Shown piece after piece: positions 15,258 through 26,808 of a stretch of DNA of 64,000 nucleotides. A program made the translations under genes and the position numbers. Source of the stretch: Nonomuraea angiospora (lineage in GTDB: Bacteria > Actinomycetota > Actinomycetes > Streptosporangiales > Streptosporangiaceae); contig NZ_JADBEK010000001.1 in NCBI RefSeq assembly GCF_014873145.1, positions 11,656,001-11,720,000 of the forward strand, given 5' to 3'. Below the pieces are notes generated by a model. The model saw only the letters and a program-made list of their open reading frames with translations. It did no database searches and was not told the origin of the DNA. Each line of letters starts with the position of its first letter. Position 1 is the stretch's first letter.

Positions 15258-16541
15258 CTACGACGGGAGCAGCGCGGGCGGCACGTGCGCGCGCACCCGC
15301 TCGGCCAGCTCGGCCGCCCGGACGCCGGCGACCGCGGCGACCGCGGACGCCGGCCCGCCGGCCTTCTCGGCGGCCCTGCAGCGCTCCACGAGCACTCTCA
15401 TGCGCTCGTGCAGCAGCGCCCAGGAGGGCTCGCGCGAGGGCACGAAGTTGCTCATGGCGTAGTACATCTCGAACGCGAAGCCCGCCGTGCGGCCAGGGTG
15501 CTCGGGGCCGACGGGCAGGGTGGTCATGGCGGTGGAGAGTGGCCGCAGCACGTCGGCCATCATGCTGATCGACGTGCCGACGAGCAGGCCGAGCTGCTCC
15601 TCGCTCTCGTCGGTGTGGGTGAAGAACCTGGTCAGCAGGTGCAGCACCAGCTCGTAGGCCACCGCCGCCAGCTCGGCCGTCCGGCGGGTGCCGGGGTCGG
15701 TGATGAGCGGCTGGGGCTCCACGATGTCGTAGGGCTGCTTGAGATAGGCGGCGAGCGCCGGTCGCGCCGGTTCGAAGCCCGGGTCACGCGCCCGCAGCTC
15801 CTCGTACTCCCGCCACACCGCCAGGAAGCGCCCGTAGTGGGCCTGCTGCCAGTCGCCGCGCGCGCCCTCGCCCTGCTCGATGATGAGATCGATCGCGGTG
15901 AACGCGGACCTCAGGTCCGTGACCGCCACGAGCTGGGGCCAGCGGAACAGCTCGGGCGTGGCCTGGGCGCTCGGGGACCCGACGAACACGGCCCGCTCCC
16001 CGAGCTCGGCGCACAGCGCCCGCAGCCCCTCCTCGATCCCGCGGTACAGGTGGCCGATCGTCGCGTACTCCTGGCCCCTGGGCATGAGGTCGGCGGGGTC
16101 GAGGCGGACGCGGGTGGGCGGCACCGGCCGGAACTCCGCGGCGTCCTGCAGCTGCATGCCCTCGGGGCGCTCCAGGTACAGGAAGTGGCGCAGCGCCTGC
16201 TCGCCGAAGGGCAGCAGATCGAGCTGGATGCCCGACGGGAAGTAGCCCGAGCGCTGCGGGAAGTTCGGGCGGGTGAAGGTCGGCGCCGCGCCGATGGCGG
16301 CCAGCAGGTTGGACACCAGGGCCAGGTGGAGCATCTCCTCGACCGCGATGGAGTGCAGGACCTTGCGCCAGCCGGCGACCGCGTCCGCCTGCTCGGCCGT
16401 CAGGCCGTCCTCCGTCCCGCTCTTGAGGCTGGCCTCGGCGAAGAGGTACTGGCTCAGGATCATGTGTTCCAGCTGGGAGGCCTCGTTGAGCAGCCACCAC
16501 AGGTGCTCCCGGTTCGCTATGACGATCGGGGGCTCGGACAT
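15258..16541 (-). CDS. Ferritin-like domain protein (VioB / iminophenyl-pyruvate dimer synthase type)
   Basis: A 427-residue protein. The N-terminal 220 residues match the ferritin-like domain found in VioB-type enzymes: WLLNEASQLEHMILSQYLFAEASL, then SIAVEEMLHLALVSNLLAAIG, with the E..H and E..H ligand pairs of a four-helix di-iron site. The second half is helical and carries no recognised domain. In violacein-type pathways such domains couple imines oxidatively; the reaction here is unknown. AGGAGG lies 9 bases before the ATG. It follows the alcohol dehydrogenase by 13 bp. Confidence 0.82.
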   Translation of the reverse strand: MSEPPIVIANREHLWWLLNEASQLEHMILSQYLFAEASLKSGTEDGLTAEQADAVAGWRKVLHSIAVEEMLHLALVSNLLAAIGAAPTFTRPNFPQRSGYFPSGIQLDLLPFGEQALRHFLYLERPEGMQLQDAAEFRPVPPTRVRLDPADLMPRGQEYATIGHLYRGIEEGLRALCAELGERAVFVGSPSAQATPELFRWPQLVAVTDLRSAFTAIDLIIEQGEGARGDWQQAHYGRFLAVWREYEELRARDPGFEPARPALAAYLKQPYDIVEPQPLITDPGTRRTAELAAVAYELVLHLLTRFFTHTDESEEQLGLLVGTSISMMADVLRPLSTAMTTLPVGPEHPGRTAGFAFEMYYAMSNFVPSREPSWALLHERMRVLVERCRAAEKAGGPASAVAAVAGVRAAELAERVRAHVPPALLPS

Positions 16542-16554
16542 GCGGGGATCCTCC

Positions 16555-17553
16555 TCAGTTGGGGGTGAGTACGGCGCGGTAGCGCACCTGGCCTGCCTCC
16601 ACCCGCTTGAGCACCTCGTTGACCTCGGCGAACGGGTAGGTCTCCACGCGCGGCCGGACCTTGCCCGCGGCCATCAGCGTGAGCACCTCGACCAGGTCGG
16701 AGCGGTTGTTGTGGGTGCTGCCCTTGATGGAGCACTGCTTGAACAGCAGCGTCGTCATGTCGTCGATCTTCAGCGGGCCGGTGACGCCCATCGTGACCAG
16801 CCGCCCGCCGTAGCGCAGGCCGGACAGCACGCGGGCGACGAGGTCCGCCGAGGTGGTGGTGGCCAGGATGATGTCGGCGCCGCCGGCGTCGGCCAGCGCC
16901 TTGCCGGGGTCGTCGCCGACCACGACGCCCTCCGCGGCGCCCAGTTCCTTGGCGTACTCGGCCTTGTCGGGCGAGGTGGTGAGCACGACCGTCTCCAGGC
17001 CGATGGCGGCGGCCAGCTGCACCGCCATGTGCCCGAGCCCGCCGACGCCCAGCACGCAGACGCGCTCGCCCGGCCGGGGCTCGGCGTTGCGCAGGCCGCT
17101 CATCGAGGTGAAGCCGGCGCAGAAGGCCACCGCCGCGTCGGTGTAGTCCAGGCCGTCGGGCAGCAGCGTGCACCCCGACTCCCAGGCCACCATCAGGTCG
17201 GCGTAGCCGCCGCCCAGGTCCATCCAGGTCGTGGTGTGCTCACAGGCCACCGGATGCCAGCTCTGGCACTGCAGGCAGCGCCCCTCGCCGCGCTGCATCC
17301 ACGAGACGCCGACCCGGTCGCCCACCCGCAGGGTGGTGGCGCCGGGGCCGAGCGCCACCACCTCGCCCACCGGCTCGTGCCCCGGCACGATCGGCAGCCG
17401 CACCGGCCAGTGGCCGCGGTGGACCAGCACGTCGCTGAAGCACATGCCGCACGCCTGGATGCGTACGACGACCTGGCCGGGCCCGGGCTCGGGATCGGGG
17501 AGGTCCTGGAACTCCCACGGGGAGTTGAGTTGCGTGATGACGGCTGCGCGCAC
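16555..17553 (-). CDS. Zinc-dependent alcohol dehydrogenase (AdhP-like), first gene of the Nif11 cluster
   Basis: A 332-residue MDR dehydrogenase. GTG 17553 is taken as the start because AAGGAGGA lies 6 bases upstream. Catalytic zinc ligands are in CGMCFSD and GHEPVGEV. The structural-zinc region is reduced to a few cysteines (CLQCQSWHPVAC). The cofactor site is VLGVGGLGHMAVQLA. It resembles propanol-preferring alcohol dehydrogenases. It leads the minus-strand cluster and shares a 200-bp divergent control region with the nucleotidyltransferase gene. It differs clearly from the dehydrogenase at 13386, so the two probably act on different substrates. Confidence 0.9.
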   Translation of the reverse strand: MRAAVITQLNSPWEFQDLPDPEPGPGQVVVRIQACGMCFSDVLVHRGHWPVRLPIVPGHEPVGEVVALGPGATTLRVGDRVGVSWMQRGEGRCLQCQSWHPVACEHTTTWMDLGGGYADLMVAWESGCTLLPDGLDYTDAAVAFCAGFTSMSGLRNAEPRPGERVCVLGVGGLGHMAVQLAAAIGLETVVLTTSPDKAEYAKELGAAEGVVVGDDPGKALADAGGADIILATTTSADLVARVLSGLRYGGRLVTMGVTGPLKIDDMTTLLFKQCSIKGSTHNNRSDLVEVLTLMAAGKVRPRVETYPFAEVNEVLKRVEAGQVRYRAVLTPN

Positions 17554-17755
17554 GGTCTCCTCCTTGGCGAGACACGTCAGGGAGGCCCACGATAAATATC
17601 CGGCCCGCGCCGGCGGCACCCTGACTTAACGGAAACCGCCGCGCTTTTGCCGGACGCGGACCTGACGAAATCCCGGCGTTCGGCGGCCGAAACGGGCCAT
17701 ATTCCCGGCGCGAATGGTACGAATAAGTCACCGCCCGCTGTCCTTGGAGGTTGCC

Positions 17756-19045
17756 ATGCCTTCTATTGCCGCCATCGCACTGGCCGGCGGTCGCGGCCTG
17801 CGCGCCCGCCCGCTCACCCTCGAAGGTTCCGGTCACATAAGGAGCAAGGCCGCCGTCCCTTTTCTCGGTCGGCCGGTCATCGAATGGCTCGTCGCGGCCC
17901 TGCGCGACCAGGGAATAACGAGTTTCCACGTGGCGGCCAACGGCCGGGAGAATCGTTACCAGGTCAAGGAGGCGCTGGGGTACGGCGAGCGGCTCGGGGT
18001 CTCGGTGCGCTATTCGCGGCCGCGTACGGACCGGTTCAACACCGGGTCGGGGCAGGCGACGCTCAGCGTGATCGAGGAGCACGGCCTGCTCGGCCACGCG
18101 CTGGTGCTCCCGACCGACTCGCTGTTCGAGTTCGACCTGGCGGCGCTGGCGCGCGACCACCTGGCGAGCGGGGCGGTGGTGACCGTCGGCCTGGCCCATC
18201 GGACGGCGGCGGAGGTGGCGGGCACGTACGGACTGGTGCTCGCGGACGGCGCCGGCCGGATCCAGCGCTTCATCGAGAAGCCGCCCGTGGAGACCGTCGC
18301 GGCGGTGGCCGCCGACCTGGACCGGGTGCCCATCAACGCCGGGCTCTACCTGGTGGACTGCGCCAGGCTGCGGGCTCTGGGCGCCACCGACGAGCTGGCG
18401 GCGCTGGCCGGGCGGGCGCTCGACTGGGGCGGCGACCTGCTGCCGTGGCTGGTGTCGCGCGGCCACCGGGTCGTGTGCTCGCCCCTGGCCAAGGTGGGTG
18501 ACCTGGGCAACCCCCGCGACTACCTGATCACCATGGCCGAGGCCCTGGCCGGCGGCTACCCGAGCCTGCGGCTGCCGGACGGGCCCGTGATCCATCCCTC
18601 CTCGCTGGCCCGCCGCGACGAGGTCAGCGGGCTGACGCTGGCCGAGAAGCTGGCCGCCGGGCTCGTCCACGTGGGCCCCGGCGCGTGGATCGGCCGGGAC
18701 GTCGAGATCGGTCCCGGCGTCGTGCTGCGCGACTCGTATGTCGGCGACGAGGCGGACCTGCACCCGTGGTGCCGCCTGGAACGGGTGGCCTGCCTGGACG
18801 GTGCGATCATCGGGCCGGGCGCGCGGCTCAGCGACGCGTACGTGGGCGTGATGGCCAGGGTGGACTCCTCGCTGGAGCGGCCGGCCGTCATCGACGGCTT
18901 CACCGCGCTCGGCCACGAGGTACGCGTCGCCGAGGGCGCCGGTCTCAGCGGCGTCATCGCCTATCCGGGACAGACCGTGACAGGGGCCGGACACTCCGGC
19001 GGGCGTCAGTCGCCCACGTCGTCCGGCTCCTCGACCCGGTCGTAA
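17756..19045 (+). CDS. Sugar-phosphate nucleotidyltransferase with left-handed beta-helix tail
   Basis: A 429-residue enzyme of the mannose-1-phosphate guanylyl/glucose-1-phosphate adenylyl type. The N-terminal motif is ALAGGRGLRARPLT, followed by SKAAVPFLGRPVIEW and VPINAGLYLVD. Hexapeptide-type turns follow from about residue 300 (GPGAWIGRDVEIGPGVVLRDSYVGDEADL). It makes an NDP-sugar; the nucleotide and sugar are not readable. TTGGAGG lies 5 bases before the ATG. The last 40 bp overlap the end of the convergent membrane-protein gene. The Ser/Thr-rich tail after about residue 410 may reflect this overlap. Confidence 0.85.
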   Translation: MPSIAAIALAGGRGLRARPLTLEGSGHIRSKAAVPFLGRPVIEWLVAALRDQGITSFHVAANGRENRYQVKEALGYGERLGVSVRYSRPRTDRFNTGSGQATLSVIEEHGLLGHALVLPTDSLFEFDLAALARDHLASGAVVTVGLAHRTAAEVAGTYGLVLADGAGRIQRFIEKPPVETVAAVAADLDRVPINAGLYLVDCARLRALGATDELAALAGRALDWGGDLLPWLVSRGHRVVCSPLAKVGDLGNPRDYLITMAEALAGGYPSLRLPDGPVIHPSSLARRDEVSGLTLAEKLAAGLVHVGPGAWIGRDVEIGPGVVLRDSYVGDEADLHPWCRLERVACLDGAIIGPGARLSDAYVGVMARVDSSLERPAVIDGFTALGHEVRVAEGAGLSGVIAYPGQTVTGAGHSGGRQSPTSSGSSTRS

Positions 19046-19941
19046 CGGAGCCGGGTCTCGATGGCGTAGGCGTGCGGCGCGTACCCGGTGCGCAGGTCCT
19101 GGAAGACGGTCCACGCCTCCGCCGGGTCGCGCTCGGCCGGCAGCCCCGCCTCGTGGGCCAGCAGCAGCGTGTCGGAGAAGTTGCGCTCCTCCCGCCCCTG
19201 CAGGCTGACCGGGATGGGCGGCAGCGTGATGCACAACCCGTGGGTCAGCCGGTGCATGCAGCGCGTCCCGGTCGCGAGCAGGGCCTTCGTGTGCGCCGGA
19301 GCCCAGCTCGGCGCGAGCGCCTCGATGAGCGCGGCCACGTCCAGGACGATGACCGCGGCCTTGAGCCAGTCGAGGTCGCCCGCGGGGCGGCGGAACGTGA
19401 GCGCGGGATGGGCGAGGTGGGAGTGCTCCACCTCGGCCATCCACACCGTCCACTCGGCGAACATGGTGTCGAGGTGGTCGCGCGAGCCGGTCTTGAGGTA
19501 GGACGCGAGCATGGTGTCGGCGTCGCGCGGGTTGCACACGCTGCCGGCCAGCCTGGCCACCAGCCGCTCCCGCCGGCCGTAGGCGGCCAGGAAATACCCC
19601 AGGTACGTCGTGATGGCCGCCACCATCAGCAGCCTGGACGCCCACTCGGCCTCGCGCAGCGGGGTGCCCTCCAGCAGCGCGAACCCCGCAGAGGACACGC
19701 CGAGCCAGATCGCGGCCACCGTGACGACGGCCAGCGGCCCGCACAGGTCGAGCAGCGGCTCCCGCAGGGCGGGCGGGACCCGGCCGGCCAGCGCGAGGAT
19801 GGGGCCGGCGAAGGCCCGCAGGACGCCGCGGACCAGCCGGCTCGGCCTGCCCCGGGGGGTGAACACGGTCAGCACGACGCTCAGCCACACCGCCGCCACG
19901 AGCGCGGCGCCGGCCAGCGTTCCCAACACGGCTGTCACCAT
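19006..19941 (-). CDS. Membrane protein of unknown function
   Basis: A 311-residue protein. The ATG at 19941 is preferred because GGAAGGAT lies upstream. One N-terminal helix (VLGTLAGAALVAAVWLSVVLTVF) is followed by two more (LAVVTVAAIWLGVSSAGFALLEG and LLMVAAITTYLGYFLAAYG). The rest is a long cytosolic helical part with HLDTMFAEWTVWMAEVEHSHLAHPALTFRRP and CMHRLTHGLCI. The spacing recalls ion-channel-like actinobacterial proteins, but no selectivity filter is present and I do not assign a function. Its end overlaps the nucleotidyltransferase gene tail to tail. Confidence 0.7.
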   Translation of the reverse strand: MVTAVLGTLAGAALVAAVWLSVVLTVFTPRGRPSRLVRGVLRAFAGPILALAGRVPPALREPLLDLCGPLAVVTVAAIWLGVSSAGFALLEGTPLREAEWASRLLMVAAITTYLGYFLAAYGRRERLVARLAGSVCNPRDADTMLASYLKTGSRDHLDTMFAEWTVWMAEVEHSHLAHPALTFRRPAGDLDWLKAAVIVLDVAALIEALAPSWAPAHTKALLATGTRCMHRLTHGLCITLPPIPVSLQGREERNFSDTLLLAHEAGLPAERDPAEAWTVFQDLRTGYAPHAYAIETRLRYDRVEEPDDVGD

Positions 19942-20022
19942 GCCCGTATCCTTCCGGCTCTTGACTGGAATGCCCAAGAATTAGTTAGTGCTAGCAGTCG
20001 GAATGCCACCTTCAAAAGAGCG

Positions 20023-20057
20023 GAGACGAGGCTCCGGACGACCCGGAGCCCCGTCTC
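20023..20057. terminator. Hairpin terminator downstream of the polyketide synthase gene
   Basis: GAGACGAGGCTCCGG (20023-20037) pairs with CCGGAGCCCCGTCTC (20043-20057) with one mismatch and a 5-base loop, 19 bp past the PKS stop codon. No T-run is present. Confidence 0.75.
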
Positions 20058-20075
20058 GACGGCGGCGGCCTCACC

Positions 20076-23051
<2,976 letters not shown>

Positions 23052-23202
23052 GGGGCCCCGTTCCCGTCCGCGCCCGGGTCATCATGAATTCGACGATGCC
23101 GGGCGCCCTTGTTGGTTGGCCGAACGACATCACCTAAGGTCCGGCTCGCCCACGTAGGTGTCAATTAACAGATGACGAAATACCGGGACGGCGAAAACGG
23201 CA

Positions 23203-24033
23203 TTATTCGCTCGCGCGCATCGGAAAATGGATCACGAGCCCGACCAGCGGCTCGTCCGGGGTGATCATGAGCGCCATGCGCAGGGTCTGCAGGCCCAGCC
23301 GCGGATGCCGGAAGCGGCGCGTGAGGCTGCGGTGCTCCTGCACCTCGTGCCTGCGCCACAGGCCGGCGAACAGCGGGCTCAGCTGGGAGAACTCGGTGAT
23401 CTTCGCGGTCAGCCGCTCGTCGTGCGGCCATCTGGCCAGCTCCGAGCGCCACCGGGCGATGACGTCGCAGGTGACGCGCTCCCAGTCGGGCAGCCGCTCC
23501 TTCGCCCTGGGCGAGACCAGCAGCCAGCGCAGCATGTTGCGGTGCTCGGGCGTGTAGCTGCCCCAGTCGTCGTACCACTCGGCGGCGGCGTCGTTCCAGG
23601 CGGTCAGGTCGCAGTGGATGTCGGTGGCGTAGACCGGATAGTCGCTGGCGCTCATGAGGCTCACCAGCGGGCCCATCACGTCGCCCGACCACGTCTGCCC
23701 TTCGAGCGGCTGCGGGTTGACGACCTGGCCGTGGACCAGCGTGTGCATGTAGCGGCGCTCGTCCTCGCTGAGGTCGAGCACCCGGGCCAGGCTGTCGAGC
23801 ACCTGGATGGAGGGCCTGATGTCACGCCCCTGCTCAAGGTAGGTGTACCAGGTCGGGCTGAGGCCGGCGAGCACCGCCACCTCCTCGCGCCGCAGCCCCT
23901 TCGTCCTGCGTCCCCCTTCGGGGAAGCCCACCTGCCCCGGCGTGACCCGTGCGCGCCTGCTCCGCAGGAATCGTGCGAGCTCGTCCCGGCTCCACCCGTC
24001 GCCTGACACAGAACCCCCCGTGTGTGCCTCCAC
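23203..24033 (-). CDS. Helix-turn-helix regulator, MmyB/MLTR ligand-binding type
   Basis: A 276-residue regulator. The N-terminal XRE-type HTH (ELARFLRSRRARVTPGQVGF, then GLRREEVAVLAGLSPTWYTYLEQGR) is followed by the MmyB-like ligand-binding domain (YPVYATDIHCDLTAWNDAAAEWY, NMLRWLL, RHEVQEHRSLTRRFRHPRLG). Such regulators bind fatty-acid-like or small ligands and often control neighbouring oxidoreductase or secondary-metabolite genes. It lies 150 bp upstream of the PKS gene on the same strand and diverges from the LuxR-like gene, so both are plausible targets. Confidence 0.9.
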   Translation of the reverse strand: MEAHTGGSVSGDGWSRDELARFLRSRRARVTPGQVGFPEGGRRTKGLRREEVAVLAGLSPTWYTYLEQGRDIRPSIQVLDSLARVLDLSEDERRYMHTLVHGQVVNPQPLEGQTWSGDVMGPLVSLMSASDYPVYATDIHCDLTAWNDAAAEWYDDWGSYTPEHRNMLRWLLVSPRAKERLPDWERVTCDVIARWRSELARWPHDERLTAKITEFSQLSPLFAGLWRRHEVQEHRSLTRRFRHPRLGLQTLRMALMITPDEPLVGLVIHFPMRASE

Positions 24034-24181
24034 CGCGTCAGCAGATCAGGATCGCAAGGCTGAGTCTAGAAGCCTCACAGAATATTTGTCACCTCTAGCC
24101 GGATTGCGTCATTTCGGCATTGACGTTACGGCATTGTTCCCAAAGCATGAATTTGTCCATTCAATTAAGGGGATTATCCAG

Positions 24182-25510
24182 ATGAAGTGGCATTTCATCG
24201 ACCGGAGCGACCAGATCGCCGCGATTCGGTCAGCCCTCGGGGCTTCCGGCGCAGGCCCGATTGTCCTGGCCGGGGAGCCGGGCTCCGGCCGCAGCCGGCT
24301 GGTGGAGCGCGTGCTCGCCTCGTCCGAGGCGGCGCGCTACGAGATCGTCCGGCTGCGGCCCGCGGACGGTCCCGGCGAGGTCGCCGCCCGCGTCGGGGCG
24401 GCCGCCGGGGACCGTCCGCTGCTGCTCGTCATGGACGACGCGCAGGTCAGCGAGGACGAGAGCCTGATGGCGCTGCGCTCGGCCGCGGGCGGGAGCCCGG
24501 GGGCCAGGGTGCTGGTCACGACGCTGTCCGGGCCCGCGGCGCGGCGCCCCGACCCGGTGGACTGCCTGCGGTTCGAGCCGGGCGCGTACACGGTCGACGT
24601 GCCGCCGCTCACGATCGAGGAGGTGGCCGCCCTGCTGGCCGAGGTGGCCGGCGGCCACGTACGGCAGGCCACCGCCGGCGCCCTGCACTCGGCGACCGGC
24701 GGCAACCCCCGCCTGCTGCACGACTTCCTGGTGGGGCGCCGGCTCACCGAGCGCCTGACCCGGGGCGCCGCCGGGTGGGAGTTCCAGTGCGCCACCGAGT
24801 GGCTGCCGCCGATGGACCCGTCCGCGGCCACCCCGCACCTGGTGAAGGCCACCTGGGACGCCTGGGCGGAGCTGGCCTTCGACCGGGCCTTCGAGCTGTG
24901 CAAGGCGGCGGCGTGGTGCGGCGAGGGGCACACCGTCTCGGTGCCGCTGGCGCACCTGCTGCTGCTGCGCGGCAGGGGGCGCGACAGCATGTCGTTCCTG
25001 GACTCGCTGCCCGAGGGAATGGTGGAGAGCACGCCGCATCTGGCGCTCGCCCGCGCGGTCAACCTCGCCTGCGGGCGGGGCCGGCCGGAGGCCGCCGCCG
25101 AGTTCCTGCTGCGCGCGGCGGTGGCCGCCGGGCCGGCGCAGCGGCCGCTGTTGCTCGCCTACCGGGCCTGGATCATGGCGTTGAACGGCCGCGCCGCCGA
25201 CGACGTCGGGACGATCACGCGTACCGACAGGGAGACCGCCCTGTTCGTGCACGCGGCGCAGGCCATGGCCCGCCTGCGGACCCGGCCCGAGGAGGCGGTC
25301 TTCCACCTGCGGCGCGCGCTCGCGCTCGCCGCCGGGGGAGCGGAGGCGGGGCCGCCCTGGCTGGCGGCGCATCTGACGGCGTACCTGATCGACGCGCTGC
25401 TGCTGGCCGGGCGGGCGGACGAGGCGACGCTGCTGGCGGAGGGCTTCCACGGCGGGGAGCCCGCCTCCGGCTGGGACGTCGCCGTCGCCATGTCGATGGT
25501 CGCCGCCTGA
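24182..25510 (+). CDS. LuxR-family (LAL-type) ATPase truncated before the DNA-binding domain
   Basis: A 442-residue protein resembling the N-terminal half of large LAL regulators (normally about 900 residues with a C-terminal LuxR HTH). It begins MKWHFIDRSDQIAAIRSALG with a nucleotide-binding loop GEPGSGRSRLVERV, in which the Walker A lysine is replaced by arginine. Walker B LLLVMDDAQ, a sensor region and TPR-like helices follow. It ends MSMVAA with no HTH, and the following 65 bp to the terminator cannot encode one. It could act by protein contact, or be a remnant. A 20-bp imperfect duplication spans the stop codon. Confidence 0.8.
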   Translation: MKWHFIDRSDQIAAIRSALGASGAGPIVLAGEPGSGRSRLVERVLASSEAARYEIVRLRPADGPGEVAARVGAAAGDRPLLLVMDDAQVSEDESLMALRSAAGGSPGARVLVTTLSGPAARRPDPVDCLRFEPGAYTVDVPPLTIEEVAALLAEVAGGHVRQATAGALHSATGGNPRLLHDFLVGRRLTERLTRGAAGWEFQCATEWLPPMDPSAATPHLVKATWDAWAELAFDRAFELCKAAAWCGEGHTVSVPLAHLLLLRGRGRDSMSFLDSLPEGMVESTPHLALARAVNLACGRGRPEAAAEFLLRAAVAAGPAQRPLLLAYRAWIMALNGRAADDVGTITRTDRETALFVHAAQAMARLRTRPEEAVFHLRRALALAAGGAEAGPPWLAAHLTAYLIDALLLAGRADEATLLAEGFHGGEPASGWDVAVAMSMVAA

Positions 25511-25532
25511 GAAGCATGGTCGCAGCCTGAGA

Positions 25533-25567
25533 GGCCCGGACCACGTGCTGCGGCCGTGGTCCGGGCC
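25533..25567. terminator. Bidirectional terminator hairpin
   Basis: GGCCCGGACCACG (25533-25545) pairs perfectly with CGTGGTCCGGGCC (25555-25567) around a 9-base loop, followed by GGGCCTTTTC. It lies between the convergent LuxR-like and SpoIIE-type genes. Confidence 0.88.
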
Positions 25568-25575
25568 GGGCCTTT

Positions 25576-26808
25576 TCAGGACGGGTTCCGGCTCAGCGCC
25601 AGGGTGGTGATGTCGTCGGACTGCTCGGCGGCGCCCACGAAGGTGCGCACCGAGGCGTCGACCGCCGAGAGCAGGCCGGAGGCGTGCGCCCCGGCCCCGG
25701 CCAGCACCTCCTGGAGCCGGGGGGTGCCGAACAGGCCGTGGGCGGAGTTCCTGGCCTCGACCACCCCGTCGGTGTAGGCGAACAACGAGTCGCCGGGCCC
25801 GAGCTGCACGTGACCCAGGGTGTAGGAGCTGTCGGCCAGGATCCCGACCGCGGGCCCCGTCGGCGGCAGCATCGTCTGGCTGCCGTCGGCCCGCACCACG
25901 ACGGGCGGATTGTGCCCGCCGTTGATGTAGACCAGGTCCCCGGAGTACGGGTCCAGCACCCCGAAGAACATCGTCGCGAAATACGCCTGCTTGATGTGGT
26001 TGCGGGCCATGTAGCGGTTGGTCCCGACGACCGCCTGGATCAGCGGCCCCGCCCCCAGCGACAGCAGGGGCAGCGCGGACTCTCCCGGCGAGCCGTCCAG
26101 GGCCACGGCGGTGGCGTCGTCGCCGACGTCCTGGACGAACCCGGTGTGCTCGGCCGTGTGCCGCAGCAGTGTCCTGATCAGCGCCATGAACAGCGCCGCC
26201 CCCACGCCCTTGTCGCACACGTCGGCCACCACCAGCGCCAGCCTGCGCCCGTTGACGAGGGTGAACACGTCGTAGAAGTCGCCGGCCACCTGCCGGGCCG
26301 GCCGGAAGCTGGCGGCGATCTCCCAGCCGTCCAGCCTCGGCAGCGACTCCGGCAGGAACCCGGCCTGGATGTCGCGGGCGATGCGCAGCTCGCGCTCGTA
26401 CTCCCGCAGGCTGGCCAGCGCCGCCATCTCCTCCACCGTGGTGCTGAGCTGCCAGCGTTCCCAGCAGGAGTTCGCCCGGCTGCGCAGCAGGCCGGGCAGG
26501 AACGGGCGGGTCACGTAGTCGAACCCGCCGCGCACGCACTCCTCCAGCGCGGCGATGTCGTCGTCGGGGAAGGCCACGATCGTGGGCATCCGCCCGTCCA
26601 CCAGGAACCGCTGGCTGACCAGCGCCATCCGCTGCAGCCCCAGCGCCGCCGAGATCAGCAGCAGATCGGGGTGCGGGTGGCGCAGGACCAGGTCGTCCGG
26701 GACGGCGAGCTGCACCTCGAAGCCCTCTTCGCGCAGCGCCCCGTCGAGTTCGAGCACCGCCGTGGACATGGGGTTAGCCGGCTCGGCAACCACCAGGGCC
26801 GTCGGCAT
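25576..26808 (-). CDS. SpoIIE-type PP2C serine phosphatase with N-terminal receiver-like domain
   Basis: A 410-residue phosphatase expected to dephosphorylate STAS proteins in partner switching. The ATG at 26808 is chosen because TTGGAGG lies just upstream. Residues 1-120 look like a receiver-type fold (VVAEPANPMS, PDLLLISAALG, GGFDYVTRPFLP) without a clear phospho-acceptor in the usual DxR position. A short linker helix (REYERELRIARDIQAGFLPESLP) precedes the PP2C domain with metal-binding aspartates in AGDFYDVF, VVADVCDKGVGAALFMA, FAYTDGVVEA and SDDITTLAL. It is last in an eight-gene operon and overlaps the ATPase gene by 35 bp. Confidence 0.92.
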   Translation of the reverse strand: MPTALVVAEPANPMSTAVLELDGALREEGFEVQLAVPDDLVLRHPHPDLLLISAALGLQRMALVSQRFLVDGRMPTIVAFPDDDIAALEECVRGGFDYVTRPFLPGLLRSRANSCWERWQLSTTVEEMAALASLREYERELRIARDIQAGFLPESLPRLDGWEIAASFRPARQVAGDFYDVFTLVNGRRLALVVADVCDKGVGAALFMALIRTLLRHTAEHTGFVQDVGDDATAVALDGSPGESALPLLSLGAGPLIQAVVGTNRYMARNHIKQAYFATMFFGVLDPYSGDLVYINGGHNPPVVVRADGSQTMLPPTGPAVGILADSSYTLGHVQLGPGDSLFAYTDGVVEARNSAHGLFGTPRLQEVLAGAGAHASGLLSAVDASVRTFVGAAEQSDDITTLALSRNPS

